Shown here: positions 1 to 7,672 of the stretch, piece after piece
How positions within the stretch are numbered: position 1 is the stretch's first letter
Layout: each line of letters begins with the position of its first letter
Source: Methylobacterium mesophilicum SR1.6/6
GTDB taxonomy: Bacteria; Pseudomonadota; Alphaproteobacteria; Rhizobiales; Beijerinckiaceae
NCBI RefSeq assembly: GCF_000364445.2
Contig: NZ_CP043538.1
Span: 3,231,612 to 3,295,611, forward strand
Reading direction: 5' to 3'
DNA length: 64,000 nt
Translations under genes and position numbers: made by a program
The notes under the pieces: model-generated
What the model saw: the letters and a program-made list of their open reading frames with translations, nothing else
Databases searched by the model: none
What the model was told of the DNA's origin: nothing

Positions 1-879
1 CTGCTCCGGGCGGCCGCGACGCGCCGCTTCGATCCCTGGCACGACCTCTTCATCTTCGGCACCGTCGCCGATCGCATCGCCGACCGCTTCGGCACGAAGG
101 GGTCGCCGATCTCACTCTCCACCGCCTGCTCGTCGGGGGCGACGGCGATCCAGCTCGGCGTCGAGGCGATCCGCCGCGGTGAGACCGCGGCGGCGCTCTG
201 CATCGGGACGGACGGGTCGGTGAATCCGGAATCGCTGATCCGCTTCTCTCTCCTCTCGGCGCTCTCGACCCGCAACGACGATCCGGCGGCGGCCTCGAAG
301 CCGTTCTCGAAGGACCGGGACGGTTTCGTCATGGGCGAGGGCGCCGCCGCCCTGGTCCTGGAGGACGCGGAGGCCGCGGCTGCCCGGGGGGCGACCATCC
401 TCGGCTACGTGCTCGGCTGCGGGGAGAAGGGTGACGGCTTTCACCGCACCCGCTCCAGCCCGGACGGCGCGCCGATCATCGCGGCGATCCGGGCGAGCCT
501 GGACGATGCCGGGCTCGAGGCCGACGCCATCGACACGGTCAATGCCCACGGCACCTCGACACCGGAGAACGACAAGATGGAGGCCTTGGGACTCGGGGCG
601 GTGTTCGGCGACCGCGCGGCCGTCCTGCCGGTGACCTCCAACAAGTCCATGATCGGTCACACCCTCACGGCCGCTGGCGCCATCGAGGCCGCGGTGTCGC
701 TGCTGACCATTCGCAACGGCCGCATCCCCCCGACGATCAACCACCGGGTGCCGGATCCGACGATCGCCCTCGACGTGGTCGAGACCGCCCGCGACCTGCC
801 GGTGCGTACGGTCCTGTCCAACTCCTTCGGATTCGGCGGTCAGAACACCTGCCTGGTCTTCGGCGCGGAGCCGACGTGA
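1..879 (+). CDS. Beta-ketoacyl-ACP synthase II (FabF1XL-like), 5' end outside window
   Basis: This KAS-II type condensing enzyme is cut by the window edge; only the C-terminal 292 residues are present. Visible catalytic elements are the nucleophile Cys in STACSSG (codon 127-129), the first active-site His in NAHGTSTPEND and the second in NKSMIGHTLTAAGA, and the terminal glycine-rich NSFGFGGQN. It would extend an acyl-ACP with malonyl-ACP in the cytoplasm. Its stop overlaps the next gene by 4 bp (GTGA), so the two are translationally coupled. The genes that follow (SDR, zinc-type dehydrogenase, LpxXL-like acyltransferase) match the rhizobial acpXL-fabZXL-fabF2XL-fabF1XL-adh2XL-lpxXL cluster, which makes the 27-hydroxyoctacosanoate chain of lipid A. 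That specific role is inferred from context; the KAS assignment is secure. Confidence 0.93.
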   Translation: MLRAAATRRFDPWHDLFIFGTVADRIADRFGTKGSPISLSTACSSGATAIQLGVEAIRRGETAAALCIGTDGSVNPESLIRFSLLSALSTRNDDPAAASKPFSKDRDGFVMGEGAAALVLEDAEAAAARGATILGYVLGCGEKGDGFHRTRSSPDGAPIIAAIRASLDDAGLEADAIDTVNAHGTSTPENDKMEALGLGAVFGDRAAVLPVTSNKSMIGHTLTAAGAIEAAVSLLTIRNGRIPPTINHRVPDPTIALDVVETARDLPVRTVLSNSFGFGGQNTCLVFGAEPT

Positions 880-1643
880 GCGCCGGATCCCCACCCCGCC
901 GCGTCCTCGTCACCGGGGGCGCCACCGGCATCGGCGCGGCGACCGTCCGCGCCCTGGCGGAAGCCGGATACGCCGTCGACTTCACCTATCGCGCCTCCGC
1001 CGAGGCCGCGCAGGCACTGCTCGAAGACCTTCGGACGGCCCATCAGGCCCGCACCTTCGAAGCCTATGCGGTGGATCTCGCCGACAAGGCCGCGCTCGAC
1101 GGCTTCTGCGAGACCGCGGAGGCGGCCGGGTATGCCGGGCTCGTCCACAACGCCGGTCAGCCCTGCGACGCCTTGGCGGCGATGCTCGATCAGGACCGCG
1201 CCGAGGCCGCGATGCAGGTGAACTTCTTCTCCCTGACCCGGCTCGCGAAGGCGCTCATGCGCGAGATGATCCGGGCGCGCTCCGGCCGGATCGTCGCGAT
1301 CGGATCGGTCGCGGCGCTCCGGGGCAATGCCGGCAATGCCGCCTACGCGGCCACCAAGGGCGCGCTGATCGCCTATTGCCGCACCCTGGCGATCGAATCG
1401 GCCAAGCGCGGGGTCACCGTCAACGTCATCGCGCCGGGCTTCGTCGACACGGCCATGATGGCGCGCTACGCCGCCTACCGGGACGGTATGGAGCGGCAGA
1501 TCCCCGCCGGACGCTTCGCCCGGCCGGACGACGTGGCCGCGCTCGCCACCTTCCTGATGGGCGAGGGGGCTTCCTACATCACGGGGGCCGTGCTGCCCGT
1601 CGACGGCGGCCTGACGGCGATGATGGGCGTCCATCGGACCTGA
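876..1643 (+). CDS. SDR-family 3-oxoacyl-ACP reductase (FabG-like)
   Basis: A classical short-chain dehydrogenase/reductase of 255 aa, the usual length for FabG. It has the N-terminal cofactor motif TGGATGIG, the NAG motif in LVHNAGQP, and the catalytic Ser-Tyr-Lys set seen as IGSV followed by YAATK. The C-terminal PVDGG loop is also typical. It should reduce a 3-oxoacyl thioester with NAD(P)H. The GTG start overlaps the stop of the upstream KAS gene, consistent with a dedicated partner in very-long-chain fatty acid elongation. As I recall them, the well-known rhizobial clusters lack a reductase at this position. A broader SDR function cannot be excluded. Confidence 0.9.
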   Translation: MSAGSPPRRVLVTGGATGIGAATVRALAEAGYAVDFTYRASAEAAQALLEDLRTAHQARTFEAYAVDLADKAALDGFCETAEAAGYAGLVHNAGQPCDALAAMLDQDRAEAAMQVNFFSLTRLAKALMREMIRARSGRIVAIGSVAALRGNAGNAAYAATKGALIAYCRTLAIESAKRGVTVNVIAPGFVDTAMMARYAAYRDGMERQIPAGRFARPDDVAALATFLMGEGASYITGAVLPVDGGLTAMMGVHRT

Positions 1644-1648
1644 CGGTG

Positions 1649-1960
1649 ATGCAAGCGAACCCGACGATCCTGCCGATGCGCGCCCGCCTCGCCCTCTCCG
1701 CCCTCTGCCTCGGGGCAACCCTCGTCGTGAGCCAGGCCCGGGCCGAGCCCGAGTCCTACCGGATTTCGGGCCTGCCGCCCGGCGAGCCGCTGAGCATCCG
1801 CGCGGAGCCGGATCCGTCCGCCGAGCAGATCGGCGAGATCCGCTCCCGGGCGCTGGTTTTCGGCTGCACCAACGATACGCCGAGCCGCACCACGTGGTGC
1901 CGGGTCAAGGCTGGCCGGGTGCTCGGCTGGGCGCGGCGGCGGTACCTGGCGCCGGACTGA
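1649..1960 (+). CDS. Small secreted SH3-like (SH3b) domain protein
   Basis: About 103 aa from the ATG at 1649; a second in-frame ATG at 1676 gives a cleaner signal peptide (MRARLALSALCLGATLVVS, then ARA before the cleavage point). The mature part reads like a bacterial SH3 domain: LRAEPDPS-type spacing is seen as SIRAEPDPSAEQIGEIR, and the domain ends with WCRVKAGRVLGWARRRYL. It has two Cys that could form a disulfide. It lies 5 bp after the SDR and 12 bp before the dehydrogenase, so it is co-transcribed with the lipid A cluster, but nothing links it to acyl chemistry. A periplasmic cell-wall or envelope role is plausible. Confidence 0.75.
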   Translation: MQANPTILPMRARLALSALCLGATLVVSQARAEPESYRISGLPPGEPLSIRAEPDPSAEQIGEIRSRALVFGCTNDTPSRTTWCRVKAGRVLGWARRRYLAPD

Positions 1961-1972
1961 ACGAGAGACAGG

Positions 1973-2995
1973 ATGCAAGCCCTCCAGCTGTTCGGCGACC
2001 GCGACCTGCGCCTGACCGAGATCGAGCCACCGCCCGCTCCGGGGCCGGGCGAAGTCCGGATCCGCATCCGCGCCGTCGGACTGAACTTCATCGACGTCTG
2101 GGGTTTCCGCGGGATGGCGTTCGCCAAGCGGAAGATGCCCCTGATCGTCGGGGCGGAGGCCGCAGGCGCGGTCGAGGCGATCGGCGACGGCGTCACGGGC
2201 CTCAAACCCGGAGATCGGGTCGTGCCGTACGGCGCGATGACCTGCGGCCGGTGCCGGGCCTGCCGAGACGGCCGCGACAACCTCTGCGAGGACGTCTCGG
2301 GTGTGATGGGCTTCCACCTCGATGGTTTCGCCCGCGAGCTGGTGACCCTGCCGGAACGCCTCGTCGTGAAGGTCCCGGACGGCGTCGGCGATACTGACGC
2401 CGCCTGCGCGGGCATCGCTTTCGGCACCGTCCAGCACATGCTGTTCGACAATGCCCGGCTGGAACCCGGCGAGAGCGTCCTCGTCCATGCCGGCGGCTCG
2501 GGAATCGGGACCGCAGCCATCCGCATGGCCAAGGCCATTTGCTGTACGGTCTACACCACCGTCGGCGACGACGAGAAAGGCCGTAAGGCGGCCGACCTGG
2601 GCGCCGACCATGTGATCAACTACCGCACGGAGCGGTTCGAGGGCGAGGTCCGGCGCCTGACGAAGCGCAAGGGCGTGGACGTCGTCTTCGAACATGTCGG
2701 CGCAGATACATGGAACGGGTCGCTGCTCTGCCTCAAGCGCGGCGGGCGGCTGGTGACCTGCGGATCCACCTCGGGCGTCTCGGCCACCATGAACCTGATG
2801 CAGCTGTTTCAGCAGCAATACCGAATCACCGGATCGTTCGGTTGCTCGCTCGCCAATATCGCCCAGTCGCTCGACAAGATGGCCGCCGGGATCCGGCCGG
2901 TCGTGGACACGGTCTACCCGCTCGCCGACTTCGCCCAGGGTCTGGAACGGCTCGAGTCGCGCCGCGTCTTCGGGAAGATCCTGGTCAGCCTGTAG
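1973..2995 (+). CDS. Zinc-type alcohol dehydrogenase / quinone oxidoreductase (Adh2XL-like)
   Basis: Medium-chain dehydrogenase/reductase of 340 aa. The structural zinc lobe is intact, with four cysteines at about residues 91, 94, 97 and 105 (CGRCRACRDGRDNLC). The usual GHE catalytic zinc motif reads GAEAAG, so the catalytic site is closer to the zinc-independent quinone oxidoreductases. The nucleotide-binding segment is HAGGSGIGTAAI. The start is supported by AGAGACAGG just upstream. It lies between the SDR/SH3 genes and the acyltransferase, the place taken by adh2XL in rhizobial very-long-chain lipid A clusters, where it may act in chain modification. The family is secure; the lipid role is contextual. 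Confidence 0.87.
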   Translation: MQALQLFGDRDLRLTEIEPPPAPGPGEVRIRIRAVGLNFIDVWGFRGMAFAKRKMPLIVGAEAAGAVEAIGDGVTGLKPGDRVVPYGAMTCGRCRACRDGRDNLCEDVSGVMGFHLDGFARELVTLPERLVVKVPDGVGDTDAACAGIAFGTVQHMLFDNARLEPGESVLVHAGGSGIGTAAIRMAKAICCTVYTTVGDDEKGRKAADLGADHVINYRTERFEGEVRRLTKRKGVDVVFEHVGADTWNGSLLCLKRGGRLVTCGSTSGVSATMNLMQLFQQQYRITGSFGCSLANIAQSLDKMAAGIRPVVDTVYPLADFAQGLERLESRRVFGKILVSL

Positions 2996-3081
2996 TCGCA
3001 ATTTCGCGCTGCGAGAGACTTGGCTTAAGCTTCGCTTTACGCGCGCGTCGGGGGCCGCAAGCGAACGCCCGGGAACCGATT

Positions 3082-4098
3082 GTGCTGCGTCTCGCCCTCC
3101 TCCTGAAACGGTCGTACCCGCGCCTCGCGGGTTTCGCGATGGTCCCGCTGATCCGCGCGCTCGTCTGGCTCGCGCGCGCGCTCGGGGCGGCCCGGTCGAC
3201 CGCGCTCGGCGCCGCCATCCTGCGCCGCGTCGGCCCACTGCTGCCGGCGCACCGCACCGCCCTGGCGAACCTGCGCGCGGCGTTTCCGGACATGCCGGAA
3301 GAGCAGCGGAAGCGCGTCGCCCTGGAGGCCTGGGACAATCTCGGCCGGACGGGCGCCGAGTACGCGCATCTCGACACCCTGTTCGACTACGATCCCGCCG
3401 CGAGCGGGCCGTTGCGGACCGAGGTCTCGGGCATCGAGCACTTCTTCGCCCTGCGCGACGACGGGAAGCCGGGCCTGATCTTCTCGGCTCATCTGGCGAA
3501 CTGGGAGCTTCCGGCGATCTGCGCAGCCCGCTTCGGGCTGGAGGCCACCGCGGTGTTCCGGCCGCCCAACAACCCCGCGGCCGCCCGGCTCGTGCAGGAG
3601 GTCCGCCGCAGGTCCATGGGCGGGCTGGCGGCGTCCAAGCCGGGCGCGGTCTTCGCCATGCGTGACGTGGTCGACAACGGCGGACATCTCGGTCAGCTGA
3701 TCGACCAGCACTTCACCCGCGGCGTCGTGGTCGAGTTCCTGGGCCGGCCCTGCCTCGCCAACCCGCTGCTCGCCAAGCTCGCCCGGCACTACGAGTGCCC
3801 GGTCCACGGCGTGCGCGTCGTGCGGCTTCCCGAGGGCCGCTTTCGGCTGGAACTGACGCCGCCCCTGGACCTGCCCCGGGCCGCGGACGGCACCATCGAC
3901 GTGACGGGCGCCATGCAGGCGATGACCGCGGTGGTCGAGGGCTGGGTTCGCGAGCATCCCGGCCAATGGCTCTGGATGCATCGCCGCTGGCGCCCAGACA
4001 TGCTGCCCAAGGCTCGGACGAACTCGGCACCGGCTCAACCGCTGGTGGAAGCCTCTCAAGCCAACGTGATTTCACAGACCGCGTCACAGACGCTCTGA
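3082..4098 (+). CDS. Lipid A lauroyl/VLCFA acyltransferase (LpxXL/HtrB family)
   Basis: The LpxL/HtrB lysophospholipid acyltransferase family is identified by the catalytic His with downstream acidic residue in HLANWE (His at residue 137 from the GTG at 3082), the substrate-binding FRPPNNP segment and the C-terminal WLWMHRRWRP. Length from this start is 338 aa, slightly longer than typical enzymes of about 305 aa. The N-terminal 40 residues contain the hydrophobic anchor. The frame is open further upstream, but that part overlaps the dehydrogenase gene. It should transfer an acyl chain from ACP to a lipid A precursor at the inner membrane. Its position at the end of the KAS/SDR/ADH set argues for the very-long-chain LpxXL type. 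Confidence 0.88.
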   Translation: MLRLALLLKRSYPRLAGFAMVPLIRALVWLARALGAARSTALGAAILRRVGPLLPAHRTALANLRAAFPDMPEEQRKRVALEAWDNLGRTGAEYAHLDTLFDYDPAASGPLRTEVSGIEHFFALRDDGKPGLIFSAHLANWELPAICAARFGLEATAVFRPPNNPAAARLVQEVRRRSMGGLAASKPGAVFAMRDVVDNGGHLGQLIDQHFTRGVVVEFLGRPCLANPLLAKLARHYECPVHGVRVVRLPEGRFRLELTPPLDLPRAADGTIDVTGAMQAMTAVVEGWVREHPGQWLWMHRRWRPDMLPKARTNSAPAQPLVEASQANVISQTASQTL

Positions 4099-4105
4099 TA
4101 CGGCC

Positions 4106-4873
4106 ATGACGCCCCGGCACCGCGCCCGCCTTCGCGACCGCCGCGCGCTCTGCGCAGCCGCTCTGATCTGTGTGTCGGCGTCCGCGGCCCGGGCCGAGCC
4201 GGTCCGCGCCGTCGTCGAGCTGTTCACCAGCCAGGGTTGCGGCGCCTGCCGCGCGGCGGAACCGGTCCTGCGCGATCTCGCCCGGCAGCCGGGCGTGATC
4301 GCCCTGACCCTTCCCGTCACCTACTGGGATTACCTCGGCTGGAAGGACACCCTGGCGCTGCGCCCGCTGACCGAGCGCCAGCGCGCCTACGCCCGCGGCC
4401 GCGGGGCCCGCCAGGTCTTCACGCCGCAGATCGTGGTCGACGGCAGCGGTTTCGCGCTGGGCTCGGACAAGGCGGCCCTCGACCGGCTGCTGCGCGATGC
4501 CGTGCAGCGCGGCGGACTGCCGGTTCCCGTGCGCGGAGAAAATCGAGGCGACCGGATCGTGGTCGAGATCGGCGCCGCGCCGGAGGTCAAGACTGACACA
4601 CGCGGGGAGGTCTGGCTCTTGCCGGTCTTGCGCAGCCGGGCGATCGCGATCCAGTCCGGCGAGAATGGCGGCCGGACGGCGACCTACGTCAACGTCGTGC
4701 GGGGTCTCCAACGCCTCGGCGCCTGGACCGGGCAGGCGCTGCGCTTCGACGTGCCCGTCCTCCAGGCCGAGATGGGTGACGCCGACAGCTGGGTCGTGCT
4801 GGTCCAGGGAGCGGCGGACGGGCGGCCCGGCCGGATTCTCGGTGCGGCCAAGGGACCGGGGCTCGAGCGCTGA
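4106..4873 (+). CDS. DUF1223 domain protein, secreted thioredoxin-like
   Basis: 255 aa with a cleavable signal peptide ending near SAAARAEP. The mature N-terminus has ELFTSQGCGACRAAEP, a CxxC pair at residues 45 and 48 in a thioredoxin-like context typical of DUF1223 proteins. It is followed by YWDYLGWKDT and a segment resembling a target loop (RQVFTPQIVVDG). The C-terminal half is the all-beta extension of the family. The gene begins 7 bp after the acyltransferase stop and is probably on the same transcript. A periplasmic thiol-disulfide or redox role is likely; the substrate is unknown. Confidence 0.85.
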   Translation: MTPRHRARLRDRRALCAAALICVSASAARAEPVRAVVELFTSQGCGACRAAEPVLRDLARQPGVIALTLPVTYWDYLGWKDTLALRPLTERQRAYARGRGARQVFTPQIVVDGSGFALGSDKAALDRLLRDAVQRGGLPVPVRGENRGDRIVVEIGAAPEVKTDTRGEVWLLPVLRSRAIAIQSGENGGRTATYVNVVRGLQRLGAWTGQALRFDVPVLQAEMGDADSWVVLVQGAADGRPGRILGAAKGPGLER

Positions 4874-5274
4874 GCCCGCGCAAGCCGACGATGCTATTTC
4901 AGGTTGGCAAAGTCAGTCCGCCCTCGGTGCGCGCTCGGCTCGCGGGCGAGAACCACCATCCGCCCATCGAGGCGCTCAGTGACGCGTCGGAGCCAGTGAA
5001 CAATACGCCGGCCCTCACGATCGATGGCAGCGCCGGCAGCGTCGTTTGTCGCATCGAGGCGGGGCCAGCCTGAAGCGGCGTGATCGGGCCGGACGCGGTG
5101 TTGCCTTGAGCGGCACGTGCGGACGTTTTCCCCGGCGTCGAGAGGGATCGCGGTGAGGCCGAGCCACGGAATGCCGGCACCGGCTCGCCATAGAACCGCA
5201 GGGACGGCAGGCTCGTTGCATGCAGGTGGCCGTCCGCCGATCGGGGTTGGCGTCCCCCCAAACGAGCCCCGGCC
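4874..5274. other. Intergenic stretch with one weak minus-strand reading frame
   Basis: No well-supported gene lies here. A minus-strand frame from 5289 to 4894 (131 codons) ends in a stretch that reads like protein, for example IVHWLRRVTERLDGRMVVLA, with moderately GC-rich third positions (I estimate about 75 percent over the part I checked by eye, lower than surrounding genes). Its start would overlap the next plus-strand gene by 15 bp and it has no recognisable domain. It could be a small hypothetical gene or the decayed end of one. Confidence 0.3.
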
Positions 5275-6003
5275 ATGCGGCGACGCCACCTCCTATCCGG
5301 GCTCCTCTCCGGCCTTCTCGCGCCGCTGTCACCGGCGCTTCGCAGCGCGAACGCCGCCGATCAGGCCGTCGACGTCCTTCTGGTCCTCGCCGTCGACGTC
5401 TCCTTGAGCATCAGCGAGGCACGGTTCGAGCTGGAGCGGCGCGGTTATGCCGAGGCCTTCAGCGATCCGCGGGTGCTGCGTGCCATCGGCGAGGGCGAGA
5501 CCGGCCGGATCGGTGTCGCCCTGTTCGATTGGGCCGGCCCCGGCGAGCAGCAGGTCGCGGTCGACTGGATGGTCATCGGGTCCAAACAGGATGCCGGTGT
5601 TTTCTCGGCCAGGCTCGAAGCCGCGCCGCGCCCATTCTACGGCCGCACGGCCATCGGGTCGGCCATTGCATTCGCCACGGACTTGCTGGCGCGGGCTCCG
5701 TTCCGGACCGGGCGAAAGGTCATCGACATCTCGGGCGACGGCACCGGCAACAGCGGTCGCTCCATCGCGGAGGCGCGAGATGCCGCCGTAGCGGCCGGCA
5801 TCACCGTCAACGGCATCGTCATCCTCACCGACCCGGAGGGCATGCCGAGTTTCCTGAAGGACCACACAAATCCGGCAGGCGGCCTGGCTGCCTACTACCG
5901 GGCCATCGTGATCGGCGGGGACGGGGCCTTCGTCATGACAGCGGAGAACTTCGAAGCCTTCGGACGCGCCCTGGTCGCCAAACTGGTGCGCGAGATCTCC
6001 TGA
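5275..6003 (+). CDS. DUF1194 protein, exported von Willebrand factor A-like
   Basis: 242 aa beginning with a basic, Tat-like leader (MRRRHLLSGLLSGLL) and a cleavage region near SANA-AD. The mature protein opens with VDVLLVLAVDVSLSIS, a MIDAS DxSxS metal site. A threonine at YGRTAIGSAI and DISGDGTGN complete the metal-ion-dependent adhesion site layout. This matches the DUF1194 family, whose function is not established; VWA folds generally bind protein partners. It is followed by the truncated mlrC-like gene after 33 bp, but shares no obvious function with it. Confidence 0.85.
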   Translation: MRRRHLLSGLLSGLLAPLSPALRSANAADQAVDVLLVLAVDVSLSISEARFELERRGYAEAFSDPRVLRAIGEGETGRIGVALFDWAGPGEQQVAVDWMVIGSKQDAGVFSARLEAAPRPFYGRTAIGSAIAFATDLLARAPFRTGRKVIDISGDGTGNSGRSIAEARDAAVAAGITVNGIVILTDPEGMPSFLKDHTNPAGGLAAYYRAIVIGGDGAFVMTAENFEAFGRALVAKLVREIS

Positions 6004-6036
6004 CCCGCCCTCCCGCTGACCCGAGGAACTCCGCCG

Positions 6037-6399
6037 ATGCGCCTTGCCGTGCTCCAGTTCACGCACGAGACCGTGACGTTCCTGCCCAACGACACGATCC
6101 GGGACGACTTCATCTATCCCGGGTCGCCCGCTTCGGGTCCGGGCCTGCTGGCCACCGATCCGAAGGGTTACATAGGCGGCTTCGTACAAGTCGCGCGCGA
6201 GCAACAGGACGTCGAGCTCGTCGGCATCACGTCACCGCTGTGGCCGCGTACCGGCACCGCCTCGGGCTGGATCACAGCCGACGCCTACGCCCATTTCGTG
6301 GCCCTCATGCTGTCGGATCTACGGGGGCAGGGGCCCTTCGATGGCGTCTACATGGCGCCCTACGGCGACTCGCCCGGACCGCTGGCGCCCGGCCCGTGA
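6037..6399 (+). pseudogene. Truncated M81/MlrC-family metallopeptidase (N-terminal fragment)
   Basis: The 120-residue product aligns by eye with the N-terminus of MlrC-type proteins (M81 family, microcystinase C-like, normally about 480-500 aa). It starts MRLAVLQFTHETVTFLPN, contains GYIGGFVQVAREQ, and reaches FDGVYMAPYGDS, where intact members have the LHGAM region. It then ends abruptly with PGPLAPGP and a stop. The next 127 bp contain no continuation. All C-terminal metal-site residues are therefore missing. It precedes the Ldh2-type dehydrogenase gene, and MlrC genes are often found near sugar-acid or amino-acid catabolic genes, so it is probably the relic of a former cassette member. Confidence 0.7.
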
Positions 6400-6526
6400 G
6401 CGGGAGCCCGACCGCCGAGACGACAGGTGCCGCGCAGCGTCACCCCCGATGCTCGCGCCGCAAGTCCGAGGGCGCTAGGCTCATCCCGAACGCGCCCGGT
6501 GAGGCGCGGCCCAGGGAGGCGAGGCA

Positions 6527-7597
6527 ATGCGGATTTCAGCCGACAGGCTGTCCGATTACGTACGGGACATTTTCATCCGGGAAGGTTGTCCGGAGGCGGA
6601 GGCCGAGCGGATCGGCCGCTTCCTCGTGGCCGCCAACCTCACCGGGCATGACAGTCACGGCGTCGTTCGCGTCACGCGCTACGTCGAGTGGCTGCGCACG
6701 GGCGAGGTCGAGGCTGGCCGCACGCCACAGATCGTCACCGACGCGCCGTCCTTCGCGCTGCTCGATGCCCAGTACGGCTTCGGACAGACCGCGGGACCCT
6801 TCGCCACCGATCTCGGCATCGCCAAGGCTCAGGAGAGTGGTGTGGCCATCGTGGCGCTCCGCCATGCCGGTCATCTCGGACGGATCGGCGAATGGGCCGA
6901 GCGGGCGGCCGCGGCGGGGCTGGTCTCGGTGCACTTCGTCAACGTGGCGGGCAGCCTGCTGGTGGCACCCTTCGGCTCGGTGGAGCGCCGCTTCTCCACG
7001 GCGCCCTTCGCGGCCGGGTTCCCGGTGCCGGGAGCGGAGCCGATCATCCTCGATTTCGCCACCTCGGCAGTGGCCGAGGGCAAGGTGCTGGTCGCCTCCC
7101 GAGGTGGCAAGCCGCTGCCGGAGGGTGCGCTGATCGAGCCGGACGGCCGGCTCAGCGCGGACCCGGCGACTCTGTTCGGTCCCCTGGATGGCGTCGAACG
7201 CGACAACCAGCGCGGCGCGGGCGCGATCCGGGCCTTCGGAGAGCACAAGGGCTCGGGCCTCGCGCTCATGTGCGAGCTCCTGGCCGGCGCGCTCACCGGG
7301 TCCGGCACCGCGGGGCCCGGACGGCGGCGGATCTGCAACGGCATGCTGTCGATCTACGTGACGCCGTCCGCCCTCGGCACCGAGGAAGTTCTGGCGACCG
7401 AGGCGCGCACCTATCTCGATTTCTTCAAGAGCGCCCGACCGATGCCGGGAGCCGAGGTGCTGCTGCCCGGCGAGCCGGAGCGCCGCATGCGCGCCCAGCG
7501 CCTCGCGGAAGGCGTGCCGCTGCCGGAACCCGTCTGGGAGACCCTCCTCGCGGCGGGCCGGCCGCACGGGCTCGACGGAGACGCCTATCGCGTCTGA
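6527..7597 (+). CDS. Ldh2-family malate/L-lactate/ureidoglycolate dehydrogenase
   Basis: 356 aa, the standard length for the Ldh2/YlbC/AllD/DpkA NAD(P)H oxidoreductase superfamily, which has its own fold unrelated to classical LDH. Characteristic motifs are NLTGHDSHGVVR near the N-terminus, VALRHAGHLGRIGEW, and GEHKGSGLALMCELLAGALTG. It oxidises a 2-hydroxy acid, or reduces a 2-keto acid, using NAD(P). It stands 75 bp before an ACS-family transporter and a UxaA/GarD dehydratase, so a hydroxy acid related to a sugar acid is the likely substrate. Substrate specificity cannot be read from the sequence. Confidence 0.88.
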   Translation: MRISADRLSDYVRDIFIREGCPEAEAERIGRFLVAANLTGHDSHGVVRVTRYVEWLRTGEVEAGRTPQIVTDAPSFALLDAQYGFGQTAGPFATDLGIAKAQESGVAIVALRHAGHLGRIGEWAERAAAAGLVSVHFVNVAGSLLVAPFGSVERRFSTAPFAAGFPVPGAEPIILDFATSAVAEGKVLVASRGGKPLPEGALIEPDGRLSADPATLFGPLDGVERDNQRGAGAIRAFGEHKGSGLALMCELLAGALTGSGTAGPGRRRICNGMLSIYVTPSALGTEEVLATEARTYLDFFKSARPMPGAEVLLPGEPERRMRAQRLAEGVPLPEPVWETLLAAGRPHGLDGDAYRV

Positions 7598-7672
7598 GCC
7601 GGCCCGACGTGACGCGCGCGGCGACCCGGGGAAGACCGGGACGCCGCGTCCGGAATTCCGGAGAGTGACAGC

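Noticed and set aside
5220..7133. A 637-codon plus-strand frame across DUF1194, mlrC-like and Ldh2 genes
   Set aside because: It is out of frame with three recognisable proteins and is arginine-rich throughout.
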